This document shows, in pieces, positions 34,102 through 43,829 of a DNA stretch of 64,000 nucleotides; position 1 is the first letter of the stretch, and every line of letters begins with the position of its first letter. The position numbers and the translations under genes are program-made. Source of the stretch: Virgibacillus_N oceani_A (lineage in GTDB: Bacteria; Bacillota; Bacilli; Bacillales; Amphibacillaceae); NCBI GenBank assembly GCA_041521345.1, contig JBGOHB010000013.1. One strand, 5' to 3'. A model generated the notes under the pieces. It worked only from the letters and a program-made list of their open reading frames with translations, was not told the DNA's origin and searched no databases.

Positions 34102-34542
34102 TTACTTCTTATCCACTGTCTCTTTTTTAAGTTTTTTTAGGTGCTGATCCACTAAAATATCCGGATTAATCTCAAGCAGCATCTTTATGAATTTTTCCTC
34201 ATTTTCCGGTGAAATTCTAACGAGGTCGTATTTACTGTAATCAATTTGAATCCGATCTGAGGATAATGCCGGTGCAGCAGCAAATCTGCTCTTCATTTTT
34301 CTGATGCTTCTGATGTCCTCAATTGGAACCGTTTGCCGTATAGGACCATATCGTATCTTTATTTTGTTGTCCATAATTCTATAATCTGTTTTAAACCAAA
34401 ACCATAAAAGAAATACGGCCAATGGCAATATGACAACCGAGGATAGCGGATTGCCTACTATAGCTGGTATAAGAACACCGGCCATTGAGACTCCCCATAA
34501 AAGGCCGGTAATCCAGCCGTCTTTTTTAGAAGGGAATTGCAT
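34102..34542 (-). CDS. Membrane protein with bacterial PH-like domain
   Basis: A 146-residue protein with two N-terminal helices (about 9-28 and 33-51) and a cytoplasmic PH-like domain: YRIMDNKIKIRYGPIRQTVPIEDIRSIRK is the usual opening (positions 54-82; only outline given). It ends in a Lys-rich tail. Function unknown; such proteins occur widely in Firmicutes. GGAGG is 8 bases before ATG 34542. Confidence 0.75.
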   Translation of the reverse strand: MQFPSKKDGWITGLLWGVSMAGVLIPAIVGNPLSSVVILPLAVFLLWFWFKTDYRIMDNKIKIRYGPIRQTVPIEDIRSIRKMKSRFAAAPALSSDRIQIDYSKYDLVRISPENEEKFIKMLLEINPDILVDQHLKKLKKETVDKK

Positions 34543-34612
34543 GATTCATTCCTCCAGTAGATTTTTCCATTAAAGGAAAATTCGTATTGTTTTATTACAG
34601 TAAACAAGCATA

Positions 34613-35476
34613 CTATAAAAATTTACCGAGATTTTTAAATTCCAGCTTATTAAATTTGTCTTCTACTTTCGTTTTGTCAAATTGCCATACGGCTGTGTTC
34701 AATTCACAACTGACAGGGACATCACATTTGATCTCCGCAAGATTTCTGGATAAATACAGCATATCAATGTTCGTATTAATTTTATTTCTTATGCCTTTGG
34801 GAAGCTCATCTATGTTTTCAAGCAAACTATCAATGGTTTCATACTCCCTAATCAGTTTTAATGCGGTTTTCTCCCCTATTCCTTTTACGCCGGGATAATT
34901 ATCAGAAGTATCCCCCATTAAACCTTTTAGATCAATCATTTGTTTCGGATTAATATTCTTTTTTTCATAGAAATTTTCCGCATTAAAAACTTCATAATTA
35001 CCTTGCCCTTTTCGCATGATTGCTACGCGAACATTTTCCTGTACAAGCTGCAGTATATCCTGGTCACCGGTTAAAATAGTAACCTTATTTTCTGTAGCGT
35101 ACTCTTTAGCCAATGTACCTATACAATCATCTGCTTCAAAATTTTCAAGTCCGATATTCGGAATTTCAAATGCTTCCATCACTTCCTTAATTAAATCAAA
35201 TTGCGGAATAAGCTCCTCAGGTGGTGCTGACCTGTTCTGCTTATAACCTTCATATAATTCGGTGCGGAAGGTTTTACTCCCCATATCCCAGCAGCAAACC
35301 ACATGCGTTGGCTGGAACGTGTTAACTGCATCCAGAAAATAACGCATAAATTGATAAATTCCATTAGTAGGAACGCCTTCACTTGTTTTCATAAAATTCC
35401 CCCGGAATGCCGTAGCAAAAAACCCGCGTAATAATAAAGCCATGCCATCCACTAATAATACCTGTTTATTTTCCAT
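34613..35476 (-). CDS. ypcP: 5'-3' exonuclease (YpcP, Pol I N-terminal-like)
   Basis: FEN-type nuclease (287 aa) acting on RNA primers and flaps. The metal-binding acids are in LLVDGMALLLRG, CCWDMGSKTFR, FEADDCIGTLA, LTGDQDILQLV and GDTSDNYPGVKGIGEKTA; the last is the helix-3-turn. Its ATG lies 11 bases inside the end of dynA, so the two are coupled. In B. subtilis ypcP has the same neighbour (ypbR/dynA). Confidence 0.93.
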   Translation of the reverse strand: MENKQVLLVDGMALLLRGFFATAFRGNFMKTSEGVPTNGIYQFMRYFLDAVNTFQPTHVVCCWDMGSKTFRTELYEGYKQNRSAPPEELIPQFDLIKEVMEAFEIPNIGLENFEADDCIGTLAKEYATENKVTILTGDQDILQLVQENVRVAIMRKGQGNYEVFNAENFYEKKNINPKQMIDLKGLMGDTSDNYPGVKGIGEKTALKLIREYETIDSLLENIDELPKGIRNKINTNIDMLYLSRNLAEIKCDVPVSCELNTAVWQFDKTKVEDKFNKLEFKNLGKFL

Positions 35477-38400
35477 TTTTCTCCGTCTCCTGTACCTTAT
35501 TCCATTCTAGTATTTCTTGTAATACTCGCTCTTTTTCTTTAACAATGTGCAAATCAACCGGTTTTGATAACATTTCAGCATAATGATCGATATGTTTATC
35601 TGCACTGCCTTTTATTTTTACTTTCATTTCGGTAACTAAACTTGTCCATTGCTCGTGGTATGCTTCCTGCATAAGTATCTTATTTTGATGAATATAATCT
35701 CCAGCAAGTGGCTCTACTTTTTCATATAATTGTTCCTTCATTAATTCTTTTTCATTTTTTTCAAAAAAAGCTTTCGTCCCTTTGAAAGTAGATAGTATTT
35801 TATCAAAACTTTTTGAATCAGCAGAAGGAAAGACCTCCTGATATGCTGGCGTTTCCAGTTTCTTCATTTCGAAATCAGGTACTGTGAAAGATTCGTCAAT
35901 CTCATTACATTGTTCTGCAAGTGAAAAATATACTTCTTTTGCCAAAGTATTTATTTCACTTTCTACTCGCAATGAAACCGCCTGCAGTTCCTTAAGCAGC
36001 TCAAAAGCGACATAATCGATCAAGTTTTGTAAACTCATTCGTAACTGTATTTGGGCTTGCTTTCCCGACGCTGTTATTGTCGTAGGATTAAACATTTCTT
36101 TAAACATATCATGAAATCGAATAGATAACCTCTCGATAACATAAAATAATTGTTTTTCTATTTTCTGAGTCATTTGCTTTTCAAACACATCCGTTTCCAT
36201 ACCGTATATGGTATGATGCAATGTGTCTTTTCTTCTTGATAGTGTTCGTTTTAATGCTTCTTTTTCTTTATTATCCATATCCAATGATTGTAAATATTGC
36301 TGGGTTTGCTTAAACATACGCTGGAGATCCCATAATGCAGCATCCACCGTTAATGAAGTTAAATCATGATGAATAAAATGGAAAAATGCCTTTTCAAACT
36401 CGCCCATTTCCTGATTTAATGTTTGATCTTCCAATTTATTTTGCAGTGATCGTTTACTGGATACAGGATATAGCCTTGGAAAACGTACACCCAGCTGTAT
36501 TAATTGATCTTCTGCATAATTCTTTACAAGCTGCAGTTCTTGATCATCATTTGCCAGGTCAGCAGCATTTATAATGAAGAACATTTTATCCATTTCAAAT
36601 GTTTCTTTCACCCGTCCCAGCTGCATGAGAAAGTCTTTATCCGCTCGCGACAATGCGTGGTTATAATACGTGACGTAAAGAATGGCATCTGCGTACTTAA
36701 TATAGTCAAATGATGCATTCGTATGCCTTGCATTCACGGAATCGGCTCCGGGAGTATCGACCAGCGTAATCCCCTGCCTTGTTACTGAACAATCATAATA
36801 TAAATCTATAGATTCAATATAGCATGCTTTGGTTTCATCTGTTACATATTCGCTGAATGTGTTCAGGTCAATCGCAATTTTATTGCCTATATTTTCTTTT
36901 GCTGCATTATAACCGTTAATCATTGCCCTCAGATAGGATTGATATAAATTATTTAATTGTTCGTTTTGATGAATTTTATTTACAAGAACCCAATCTAATA
37001 ACCCTTCAAATTCTGTCCCAGATGGAGAGAACTTTTTTGTGATGGACAGTAAATCATGTAGTAAAGTCTCTTTATCCTTCAAAGTAACTACAACAGTCCC
37101 GTGTTTATGTTGTTCTGTTACCGGATTTATTCGATTAATGGCTGCTGTGGTCGGATTAGGTGAAACAGGTAAAACTTTTTCACCTAACAATGCGTTTGCA
37201 AAAGATGATTTACCCGCACTGAAAGCACCGAATAGAGCAATCGTATAAGAACGGTGTGTTAACCGTTCCTGCTTACGTCCCAAATCATCTATCATTGTCT
37301 GAAAACCCGGTAATTCTTCTACAGTAGCCACTGCAGTCTCCATGCTCTTTAGCACATTTTCTACAGAATAGGAATTTGACGCTTCCTTTTTAGTATGAAC
37401 AATGCTGTTCTCTTTCATCTTTTCAGACTCAGGAACTTTATGATTAAAATCAGTAACCACCACTTTTAGTGGCTGTTGCCTGTTTATTTGTTCCTTTTCA
37501 ATCAATTTCCATGCACTTTCATTGACCGTATCTGTTTCCAGCTGTCTATCAATAGCAGCTGATTTATCGTTCAGCTCTGCCTCTAATTCAGCTCTTTTTC
37601 TATTATTATCCTTTAATTGCTGTAAATAATTGATCTCATTTTCAAGCTCTGTTCTTTGCTGTTTATTTTTTTTATGAATAACTTCATAAATGGCATCCCA
37701 TAATTTTCGTGCTTTTTGCTTATATAAATTTTTTATATCAGCTGAAACGTCATTGGTATAGTTTAACACAAAGTCACCATTTAACTTTGCCCCTGGTTTT
37801 ATTAACTTAACGACGTCCTCCGCTGTAAATTCTATATTCAGCCTTTGGATTTCATTTTGCAGTGTCGGATCATCTTCGCCATATGTTTTTAATAGGGCGG
37901 TAAATTTATCCCGTAATCTCCACTCAATAGCAGTATCCGTCGTTTCCTGTAAAGAGTTAATAAAGTCCGTCTGCCTCTCTTCCCTTTCCAGTTCTGTTTT
38001 CTTTTTACTATTAAATAAACCTACTTTAAAGTCATTTTGTTTGGATTCAAGAAACAGTTCTGCTTTATCCCTTAAACTGGAAGGCATTAAATAAGCATTC
38101 TTTAATGTTTGCTGTAACTCATGATGAAAATCCTCTTTTAACCGCAGAAGGTTGGCATCTATTTGGTCAAGTTTCATATATAATTCTTCTATTTGGTTAA
38201 AACCCACTTCTTCTTCCTGCATGTCATGGAGGGATAGTTTCTCCTCATATTGGTTTTTCAAAAAACGTTTATGAGATTCAATTACGTTTTTCACAGCGTG
38301 ATCAATACTAGAGTACGCCTCTTTTTCCTCTCCCAAAATGGTGAAAAGCGTTTGTTTGATTTCAGGTAATTCATTTTGTTCCATAGATGGAGCAAATAAT

Positions 38401-39137
38401 GATGAATAAAAGACTCGTACTGGCGATAAATTCCATTGATCAAACGTTTGTTTAATACTTCTATCGAACATACAAAAAGGTAATTCTGCTTCATCATGTT
38501 TATCAACTTGGTTAATAATCACATAGAAAGGTATCTCCTGCTCCTGCAACCCTTTTAAAAATCGTAAGTTAACTTCTGATTGAACATGATTATAATCCAT
38601 GACGTAAAAAAGTACATCAACTAAATGCAATGAAGCTTCTGTCATCAATCGGTCTGCGTCATCCGCTGAATCAATGCCTGGAGTATCCATGATTTTACAG
38701 CCAGGAGGAATGATAGGCTTTGAGGTACTTATTTCCATCCTTTTGATGGCATCTTTATCTTTTGAATATTCCTTGATCATGTCAATATCATAAGGTTCCT
38801 TGTACTCTACCGGCTCCTGATTACGAAAAAAAACACGAGCCACTCCTTCACCTGAAGAGATCTCTACAATATTTGCACTTGTCGGTATAGGACTTTTAGG
38901 TAAAATCTCTGCACCTGTCAAAGTGCTTATCATGGAAGACTTTCCCGCAGAAAAGTGACCTGCAAAACTGACCATCATTTCCTTCTTATCCAGCTTCTCA
39001 TACAACTCCAGAACCTTTGTTGCATTTTCATGATCCCTATTATCTATCATCATTTGATATAAAGCAGCCAAATGTTGTAATTGAACATTTGATCGTATTC
39101 TTTCCTTCAATATCACGCTATTCATGTCCCTTCTCAT
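35466..39137 (-). CDS. dynA: Bacterial dynamin-like protein with two GTPase domains (DynA)
   Basis: Membrane-remodelling GTPase (about 1223 aa) made of two fused dynamin halves. Half one has the P-loop GHFSAGKSS and DTPGIDSAD; half two has FGAFSAGKSSFANALLG and DTPGADSVN. Between and after are long helical stalk regions. B. subtilis DynA (1193 aa) works in membrane fusion, stress and phage defence. The start is unclear: ATG 39137 and ATG 39125 both crowd AGGAT or AAGGG; GTG 39116 is 8 bases after AAGGGA and is also plausible. Confidence 0.95.
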   Translation of the reverse strand: MRRDMNSVILKERIRSNVQLQHLAALYQMMIDNRDHENATKVLELYEKLDKKEMMVSFAGHFSAGKSSMISTLTGAEILPKSPIPTSANIVEISSGEGVARVFFRNQEPVEYKEPYDIDMIKEYSKDKDAIKRMEISTSKPIIPPGCKIMDTPGIDSADDADRLMTEASLHLVDVLFYVMDYNHVQSEVNLRFLKGLQEQEIPFYVIINQVDKHDEAELPFCMFDRSIKQTFDQWNLSPVRVFYSSLFAPSMEQNELPEIKQTLFTILGEEKEAYSSIDHAVKNVIESHKRFLKNQYEEKLSLHDMQEEEVGFNQIEELYMKLDQIDANLLRLKEDFHHELQQTLKNAYLMPSSLRDKAELFLESKQNDFKVGLFNSKKKTELEREERQTDFINSLQETTDTAIEWRLRDKFTALLKTYGEDDPTLQNEIQRLNIEFTAEDVVKLIKPGAKLNGDFVLNYTNDVSADIKNLYKQKARKLWDAIYEVIHKKNKQQRTELENEINYLQQLKDNNRKRAELEAELNDKSAAIDRQLETDTVNESAWKLIEKEQINRQQPLKVVVTDFNHKVPESEKMKENSIVHTKKEASNSYSVENVLKSMETAVATVEELPGFQTMIDDLGRKQERLTHRSYTIALFGAFSAGKSSFANALLGEKVLPVSPNPTTAAINRINPVTEQHKHGTVVVTLKDKETLLHDLLSITKKFSPSGTEFEGLLDWVLVNKIHQNEQLNNLYQSYLRAMINGYNAAKENIGNKIAIDLNTFSEYVTDETKACYIESIDLYYDCSVTRQGITLVDTPGADSVNARHTNASFDYIKYADAILYVTYYNHALSRADKDFLMQLGRVKETFEMDKMFFIINAADLANDDQELQLVKNYAEDQLIQLGVRFPRLYPVSSKRSLQNKLEDQTLNQEMGEFEKAFFHFIHHDLTSLTVDAALWDLQRMFKQTQQYLQSLDMDNKEKEALKRTLSRRKDTLHHTIYGMETDVFEKQMTQKIEKQLFYVIERLSIRFHDMFKEMFNPTTITASGKQAQIQLRMSLQNLIDYVAFELLKELQAVSLRVESEINTLAKEVYFSLAEQCNEIDESFTVPDFEMKKLETPAYQEVFPSADSKSFDKILSTFKGTKAFFEKNEKELMKEQLYEKVEPLAGDYIHQNKILMQEAYHEQWTSLVTEMKVKIKGSADKHIDHYAEMLSKPVDLHIVKEKERVLQEILEWNKVQETEKNGK

Positions 39138-39227
39138 ATCCTGTCAGCGTCTATTATACGAGACTTTATGTGCTTTTTCTACCATTATTTTTATTGTCAG
39201 TATTCTATAGATATAGGCAAAAGAAAA

Positions 39228-39257
39228 ATACCAATCAAATCATCTGATCGGCATTAA
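39228..39257 (-). terminator. Terminator of the flavin reductase gene
   Basis: On the minus strand AATGCCGATCA / TGATTGGTATT (two G-T wobbles) then TTTTC. Confidence 0.6.
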
Positions 39258-39263
39258 ATAGGT

Positions 39264-39722
39264 TTACTTCAATTGTTTATATTTTCCATCATGGAATATA
39301 ACTGGTTCGGCTTTATTTACTTTTAATTCGGTTACTTCCGCTATAACTATCTTATGATCCCCTGCTTTTATTGTATCTTCCACCTTGCAGGAAAGTACAG
39401 CAATGGAATGATCAATGACAGGCGCTCCGTCCAGTTGGATAAAAGAAATCTCTCTGTCTTTTTTCTTTTGTTTAGCATAGATCATGGCAAGCTCTTTTTG
39501 TTTTTCTGACAATATGCTTACGCCAAATTTCTTTTCTTTCTGTAATATTGGATACATACTTGCTTTTTCATCTATAGAAACTGCAATTAATTTCGGTTTT
39601 AACGAAACAGACATAAATGCATTTACTGTCATTGCATTTATTTCGTAATCATCATTTGTTGATACAATGGTAATGCCAGTAGTAAATTGCCCCATGACAT
39701 CACGAAACAAGCGACTATCCAT
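39264..39722 (-). CDS. Flavin reductase-like, FMN-binding split-barrel protein
   Basis: A 152-residue protein of the HpaC/flavin reductase family: FRDVMGQFTTGITIVSTN at the start, NAMTVNAFMSVSLKPKLIAVSID in the FMN-binding part, and GDHKIVIAEV near the end. It would provide reduced FMN to a monooxygenase; no partner is adjacent. AAAGGGGGAAC places the start at ATG 39722 rather than 39758. Confidence 0.85.
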   Translation of the reverse strand: MDSRLFRDVMGQFTTGITIVSTNDDYEINAMTVNAFMSVSLKPKLIAVSIDEKASMYPILQKEKKFGVSILSEKQKELAMIYAKQKKKDREISFIQLDGAPVIDHSIAVLSCKVEDTIKAGDHKIVIAEVTELKVNKAEPVIFHDGKYKQLK

Positions 39723-39913
39723 TGTTTTAAGTTCCCCCTTTCCCATTATGGTTAGCATATCATTTTACAGGAAATAATTGAACAAAGATGTATTAAGTTA
39801 ACATAATAAAATTACAGTATACTAAAATTGATTACTTGATGTTAAATACGATAAATTAGAATATTACTATTTTTACATTTTATTTTTAATATACACTACG
39901 AATTTTTTGGTTT

Positions 39914-39952
39914 AAAAAAAGGCCACAGATATTCAATTTATATCAGTGGCCA
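39914..39952 (-). terminator. Terminator of the acyl-CoA ligase gene
   Basis: Minus strand: GGCCACTGATAT / ATATCTGTGGCC, followed by seven T. Confidence 0.88.
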
Positions 39953-40015
39953 TAAATGGAATTTAGAGGCTTGAACCCTTTTCAAATATACGAATAATAA
40001 AACTGCTTGTATAAT

Positions 40016-41992
40016 TTATATTTTCGCATTCGTGTCAGCGGCGACAATTTCCCTAATATGGTTAATTGCCCCAGGATCTTCAAGTCCGGTCACATCACTG
40101 GATACATCTCCTTTTATTTGAACCTCCTTCAATAGCCTGCGCATAATCTTTCCGCTGACTGTTTTTGGCATGGATTCTACAAAAAAGATGTTTTGCGGGC
40201 GAGCCAACTGACCAATTCCCTTTATGATACTTTTTTCAATTTGTTTTTTCAGTTCCTCTCCTGCAGGAGTGCCTTCAGCTACTGTGGCATACACAACTGG
40301 TACCTCGCCTTTAATTTTGTCCGGCACGCCAATTACTGCGACTTCAGAAACTCCTTGGCATTCCAGGACTGCATTTTCTATTTCCATGGTACTCAGACGA
40401 TGACCGGAGACGTTAAAGGCATCATCAGAACGACCCACAACCCAGAAAAATCCATCTTCATCCTCTAAGGCAATATCACTTGCGTAATAGCTTCCTTCCA
40501 CCTGGCTGAAATATTTTTGATAATACCGCTCAGGTTCTCTCCATAATGTACGGCAAAGCATTGGAAACGGCTTACTGATGATTAGGTTCCCCAATGTACC
40601 TTTAGGGACGGGATTTCCTTCATCATCAACAATCTTTGCATCTGCGCCAAGAAACTGGACACCTGCCGCCCCTGGCTTCATCGGTGTAAGCCAAGCTGCT
40701 CCAGCTAATGGTGTTCCGGCTGTTTCCGTTTGCCCCCATGTATTATTGACACAAATATTTCCTCCCCCTAGTACATCTTTTGTCCAATACCACGTTTCCG
40801 GGTCAAATGGTTCTCCTACCAGGGATACAACATCGAGGCAAGCCAAGTCATAGCGTTCAAGTTTTCTTTCGCCCAGACTGCGGAGCATTCGCAATGCAGT
40901 AGGAGCTGTAAATAACTTATTCACCCGGTATTTTTCAATAATTTGATAAAAACGGTCCTGTTCCGGATAGTTGGGAGCCCCATCATAAACAACCGTTGTA
41001 ACACCATTTGCCAGAGAGCCGACAACACCCCATATGTGCATCGTTAACCACCCGACATCAGCGGTACACCAAAAAACGTCATCAGGACGATGATCCATAT
41101 GATATTTCGCATAAATATAGTTTTGAACAACAAAAGCCATACCGGCATGGACCACACCTTTAGGCTTCCCAGTTGTCCCGCTTGTGTAAAATACAATACC
41201 TGGTTCGTTCGCTTCAACATGTACAGGCTCAAATTCAATGGACGCCTTTTGCCTTTCTTCATGCCACCAGAAGTCTTTTCCTTTTTGCATAGATGGTTTT
41301 GTACCTAATCGGTTAACGACAACAACCGCATCTACGCTGGCAATGTCATCAACAACATTGTCAACTTTTTCTTTAAGCGGAATCACTTTACCACGTCGCA
41401 AACTGGCATCAGCGGTAACTACCACTTTCGGTTCATAACTTGACAGCCGATCGCTTAAAGACTGCTCTGAAAAACCCGAAAAGATGGTACTATAAACAGC
41501 CCCTATTCGAAAACAAGCCAGGATAGCAATAAACGACTCTGCAAGATTAGAAAGATAAATAGCAACAGGGTCGCCTTTTTGTATACCTAAAGACTGAAGT
41601 ACATTAGCAAAACGATTCACCTCTGCGAGCAGCATGTTATAGGTGTAAAATTCGGTTTTTCCATCTTCCCCTTCCCAAATCAGCGCAGTTCTATTGCCAG
41701 CGCCATTTTCGATATGCCGATCCAACAGATTATAGCTAGGGTTGCTAATGCCTCCTTGGAAAAACTCAAAATCCGGCAAGCTGCCGCTCATCGTTTTTTC
41801 CCACGGTTTAAACCAATGTAATTCCTTCGCTGCTTCATTCCAAAATGCTTCAGGATCCTCCTGGGATTTTTTTAGCAAGGCTTGAAAAGCTTCACTGCTC
41901 CCAATTTCTGTTTCCCCCTGCTTCACTATATCCGGGTAGACAATTTTGCTTTCCTTAATAATGTCTTTAATTCCTCCCATATCTGTGCTCAT
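40016..41992 (-). CDS. Acetyl/propionyl-CoA synthetase-type ligase
   Basis: AMP-forming ligase (658 aa) activating a short carboxylic acid to its CoA ester. The N-terminal ACS domain (EAFWNEAAKELHWFKPWEK) is that of acetyl- and propionyl-CoA synthetases. Motifs: YTSGTTGKPKGVVH, NNTWGQTETAG, YYASDIA and GRSDDAFNVSGHRLSTMEIE, and the acetylatable Lys in PKTVSGKIMRR. It starts at ATG 41992 behind GGGGGAG. A terminator separates it from the carboxylase operon upstream, and a perfect cre site lies 60 bases before the start. Confidence 0.88.
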   Translation of the reverse strand: MSTDMGGIKDIIKESKIVYPDIVKQGETEIGSSEAFQALLKKSQEDPEAFWNEAAKELHWFKPWEKTMSGSLPDFEFFQGGISNPSYNLLDRHIENGAGNRTALIWEGEDGKTEFYTYNMLLAEVNRFANVLQSLGIQKGDPVAIYLSNLAESFIAILACFRIGAVYSTIFSGFSEQSLSDRLSSYEPKVVVTADASLRRGKVIPLKEKVDNVVDDIASVDAVVVVNRLGTKPSMQKGKDFWWHEERQKASIEFEPVHVEANEPGIVFYTSGTTGKPKGVVHAGMAFVVQNYIYAKYHMDHRPDDVFWCTADVGWLTMHIWGVVGSLANGVTTVVYDGAPNYPEQDRFYQIIEKYRVNKLFTAPTALRMLRSLGERKLERYDLACLDVVSLVGEPFDPETWYWTKDVLGGGNICVNNTWGQTETAGTPLAGAAWLTPMKPGAAGVQFLGADAKIVDDEGNPVPKGTLGNLIISKPFPMLCRTLWREPERYYQKYFSQVEGSYYASDIALEDEDGFFWVVGRSDDAFNVSGHRLSTMEIENAVLECQGVSEVAVIGVPDKIKGEVPVVYATVAEGTPAGEELKKQIEKSIIKGIGQLARPQNIFFVESMPKTVSGKIMRRLLKEVQIKGDVSSDVTGLEDPGAINHIREIVAADTNAKI

Positions 41993-42050
41993 GGATTCTC
42001 CCCCTTATGTTTTATATTTTCTGTTTGGAATTAACATTAAAAATTTTCGA

Positions 42051-42064
42051 TGTAACCGTTATCA
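42051..42064. promoter_or_regulatory. CcpA binding site (cre) of the acyl-CoA ligase
   Basis: TGTAACCGTTATCA matches the consensus TGWAANCGNTNWCA at every position. It lies about 60 bases before the ligase start, so carbon catabolite control is likely, as for acsA in B. subtilis. Confidence 0.8.
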
Positions 42065-42233
42065 TTTTTGTTCCAATCTTATTATGATGGAATTCTTTTA
42101 AAAAAGTGTGACTTTCTTTTTTTATACTAATTGCAGCCTTTCATCGGCAGCCCGTGGATAAGAAATCTTAACAATATACCGATACTGTCGTGATAGATTT
42201 TTTCCCGGAAATCTTGCTATATTTTAAAAGTGC

Positions 42234-42261
42234 AGGCAGGAAGGTGTGTCCTTTCCTGCCT
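42234..42261 (-). terminator. Terminator of the acyl-CoA carboxylase operon
   Basis: GGCAGGAA / TTTCCTGCC stem with a 10-base loop; on the minus strand a short CTTTT follows. Confidence 0.65.
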
Positions 42262-42281
42262 CCCAAAATAAAAACTAATAT

Positions 42282-43811
42282 TTAAACCGGATAAACTCCA
42301 TGTTTTCTTTCTGTGAAGGTTACATTTTTACTTTCGTAAGCAGCATAGCGGTTAATCAGTTCTTCCCGTAATTTATTCGGATCAATGACTGCATCAATGA
42401 CCATTTCAGATGCCAATCGATATATATCAATATTATCCTTATATTCATCCTGTTTTTCTTTAATAAATGCAGGACGCTCTTCTTCCGGCAGTTCTGCTAT
42501 TTTATTTGCATACACTGCATTTACAGCAGCTTCCGGTCCCATCACTGCAACTTGAGCGGTTGGAAATGCCAGGCAGCAATCAGGATCAAAAGCGGGACCA
42601 GCCATAGCATATAAACCGGCTCCATAAGCTTTTCTCACAATTACTGAAATTTTAGGAACAGTAGCTTCACTCATTGCAGACAACATTTTCGCCCCGTGAC
42701 GAATGATGCCAGCACGCTCTACTTTTGTGCCAATCATAAAACCAGGTACATCTACCAGGAACAATAACGGAATATGGAAGGCATCGCATAATTGCATGAA
42801 TTTAGCTGCTTTATCTGCAGAGTCGTGAAATAATACCCCACCTTTCATCCTTGGCTGGTTTGCAATAATTCCGACTGATTTTCCATCTATCCTGGCAAGA
42901 CCCGTAATGAGTTCCTGTGCAAAATTCTTTTTAATTTCGCAAAAACTGTCTTCATCAATAACACGGTTAATTAATTCAAGCATATCAAAAGGTGCATTTT
43001 GATTCTCAGGTATAAGATCAGTAATAGACTTTTCGAAATCCTTCTTTTCCTTTGCTTCCATCGCTTTTGGTTTACTTCGGAAATTGCCAGGAAAATAGCT
43101 TAAATAATTGCGGGAATATGCAATAGCTTCTTCCTCGGATTTCACTAACACATCTCCTACCCCGGAAACAGAGGTATGCATGTTGGCCCCGCCCATTTCT
43201 TCCAGGGATACTTTTTCACCGATTACCTTTTCAGCCATCCGCGGTGAACCTAAATACATAGAAGCATTTCCATCGACCATAACGACGATGTCACAAAAGG
43301 CCGGGATATACGCGCCGCCTGCTGCTGACGGGCCAAACAATAAACAAACCTGCGGAACCCGTCCGGATAATTTTATTTGATTATGAAAAATTCTCCCCGC
43401 TCCCCGACGCCCGGGAAACATTTCAATTTGGTCCGTAATTCTTGCTCCTGCAGAATCTACTAAATAAATCATTGGAATTTCCAGTTTTTCTGCCGTTTCT
43501 TGAATACGAATTATTTTTTCTACTGTTCTTTTCCCCCACGAACCTGCTTTTACTGTGGAATCGTTAGCCATTACGCATACGGATTGTCCATTTACTTTCC
43601 CGATTCCTGTAACCACTCCGTCTGATGGCAGGGTATCATCCATGCAATTGGCAAAAAAAGCATCTTCTACATCCATACCTTCATCAAATAATAATTCAAG
43701 ACGCTTTCTTACAAATAATTTCCCTTTTTCCTCATTTTTTTGATGATATTTTTCCAAGCCGCCTTTTTCTATTTTTCCAATCCTGTTTTGTAAATCTTCA
43801 ACATACGACAT
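42282..43811 (-). CDS. yngE: Acyl-CoA carboxylase, carboxyltransferase subunit (YngE-like)
   Basis: Carboxyltransferase (509 aa) using carboxybiotin; both crotonase-like halves are present (first half with SAGARI and GPSAAGGAY, second with DVPGFMIGTK and KAYGAGLYAM). Similar to methylcrotonyl-CoA carboxylase beta chains and B. subtilis YngE. It is last in the operon yngJ-yngH-yngHB-yngF-yngE. A GGAGGAATG ribosome binding site precedes ATG 43811. Propionyl-CoA as a substrate cannot be excluded. Confidence 0.92.
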   Translation of the reverse strand: MSYVEDLQNRIGKIEKGGLEKYHQKNEEKGKLFVRKRLELLFDEGMDVEDAFFANCMDDTLPSDGVVTGIGKVNGQSVCVMANDSTVKAGSWGKRTVEKIIRIQETAEKLEIPMIYLVDSAGARITDQIEMFPGRRGAGRIFHNQIKLSGRVPQVCLLFGPSAAGGAYIPAFCDIVVMVDGNASMYLGSPRMAEKVIGEKVSLEEMGGANMHTSVSGVGDVLVKSEEEAIAYSRNYLSYFPGNFRSKPKAMEAKEKKDFEKSITDLIPENQNAPFDMLELINRVIDEDSFCEIKKNFAQELITGLARIDGKSVGIIANQPRMKGGVLFHDSADKAAKFMQLCDAFHIPLLFLVDVPGFMIGTKVERAGIIRHGAKMLSAMSEATVPKISVIVRKAYGAGLYAMAGPAFDPDCCLAFPTAQVAVMGPEAAVNAVYANKIAELPEEERPAFIKEKQDEYKDNIDIYRLASEMVIDAVIDPNKLREELINRYAAYESKNVTFTERKHGVYPV

Positions 43812-43829
43812 TTCTTCATTCCTCCTGCT

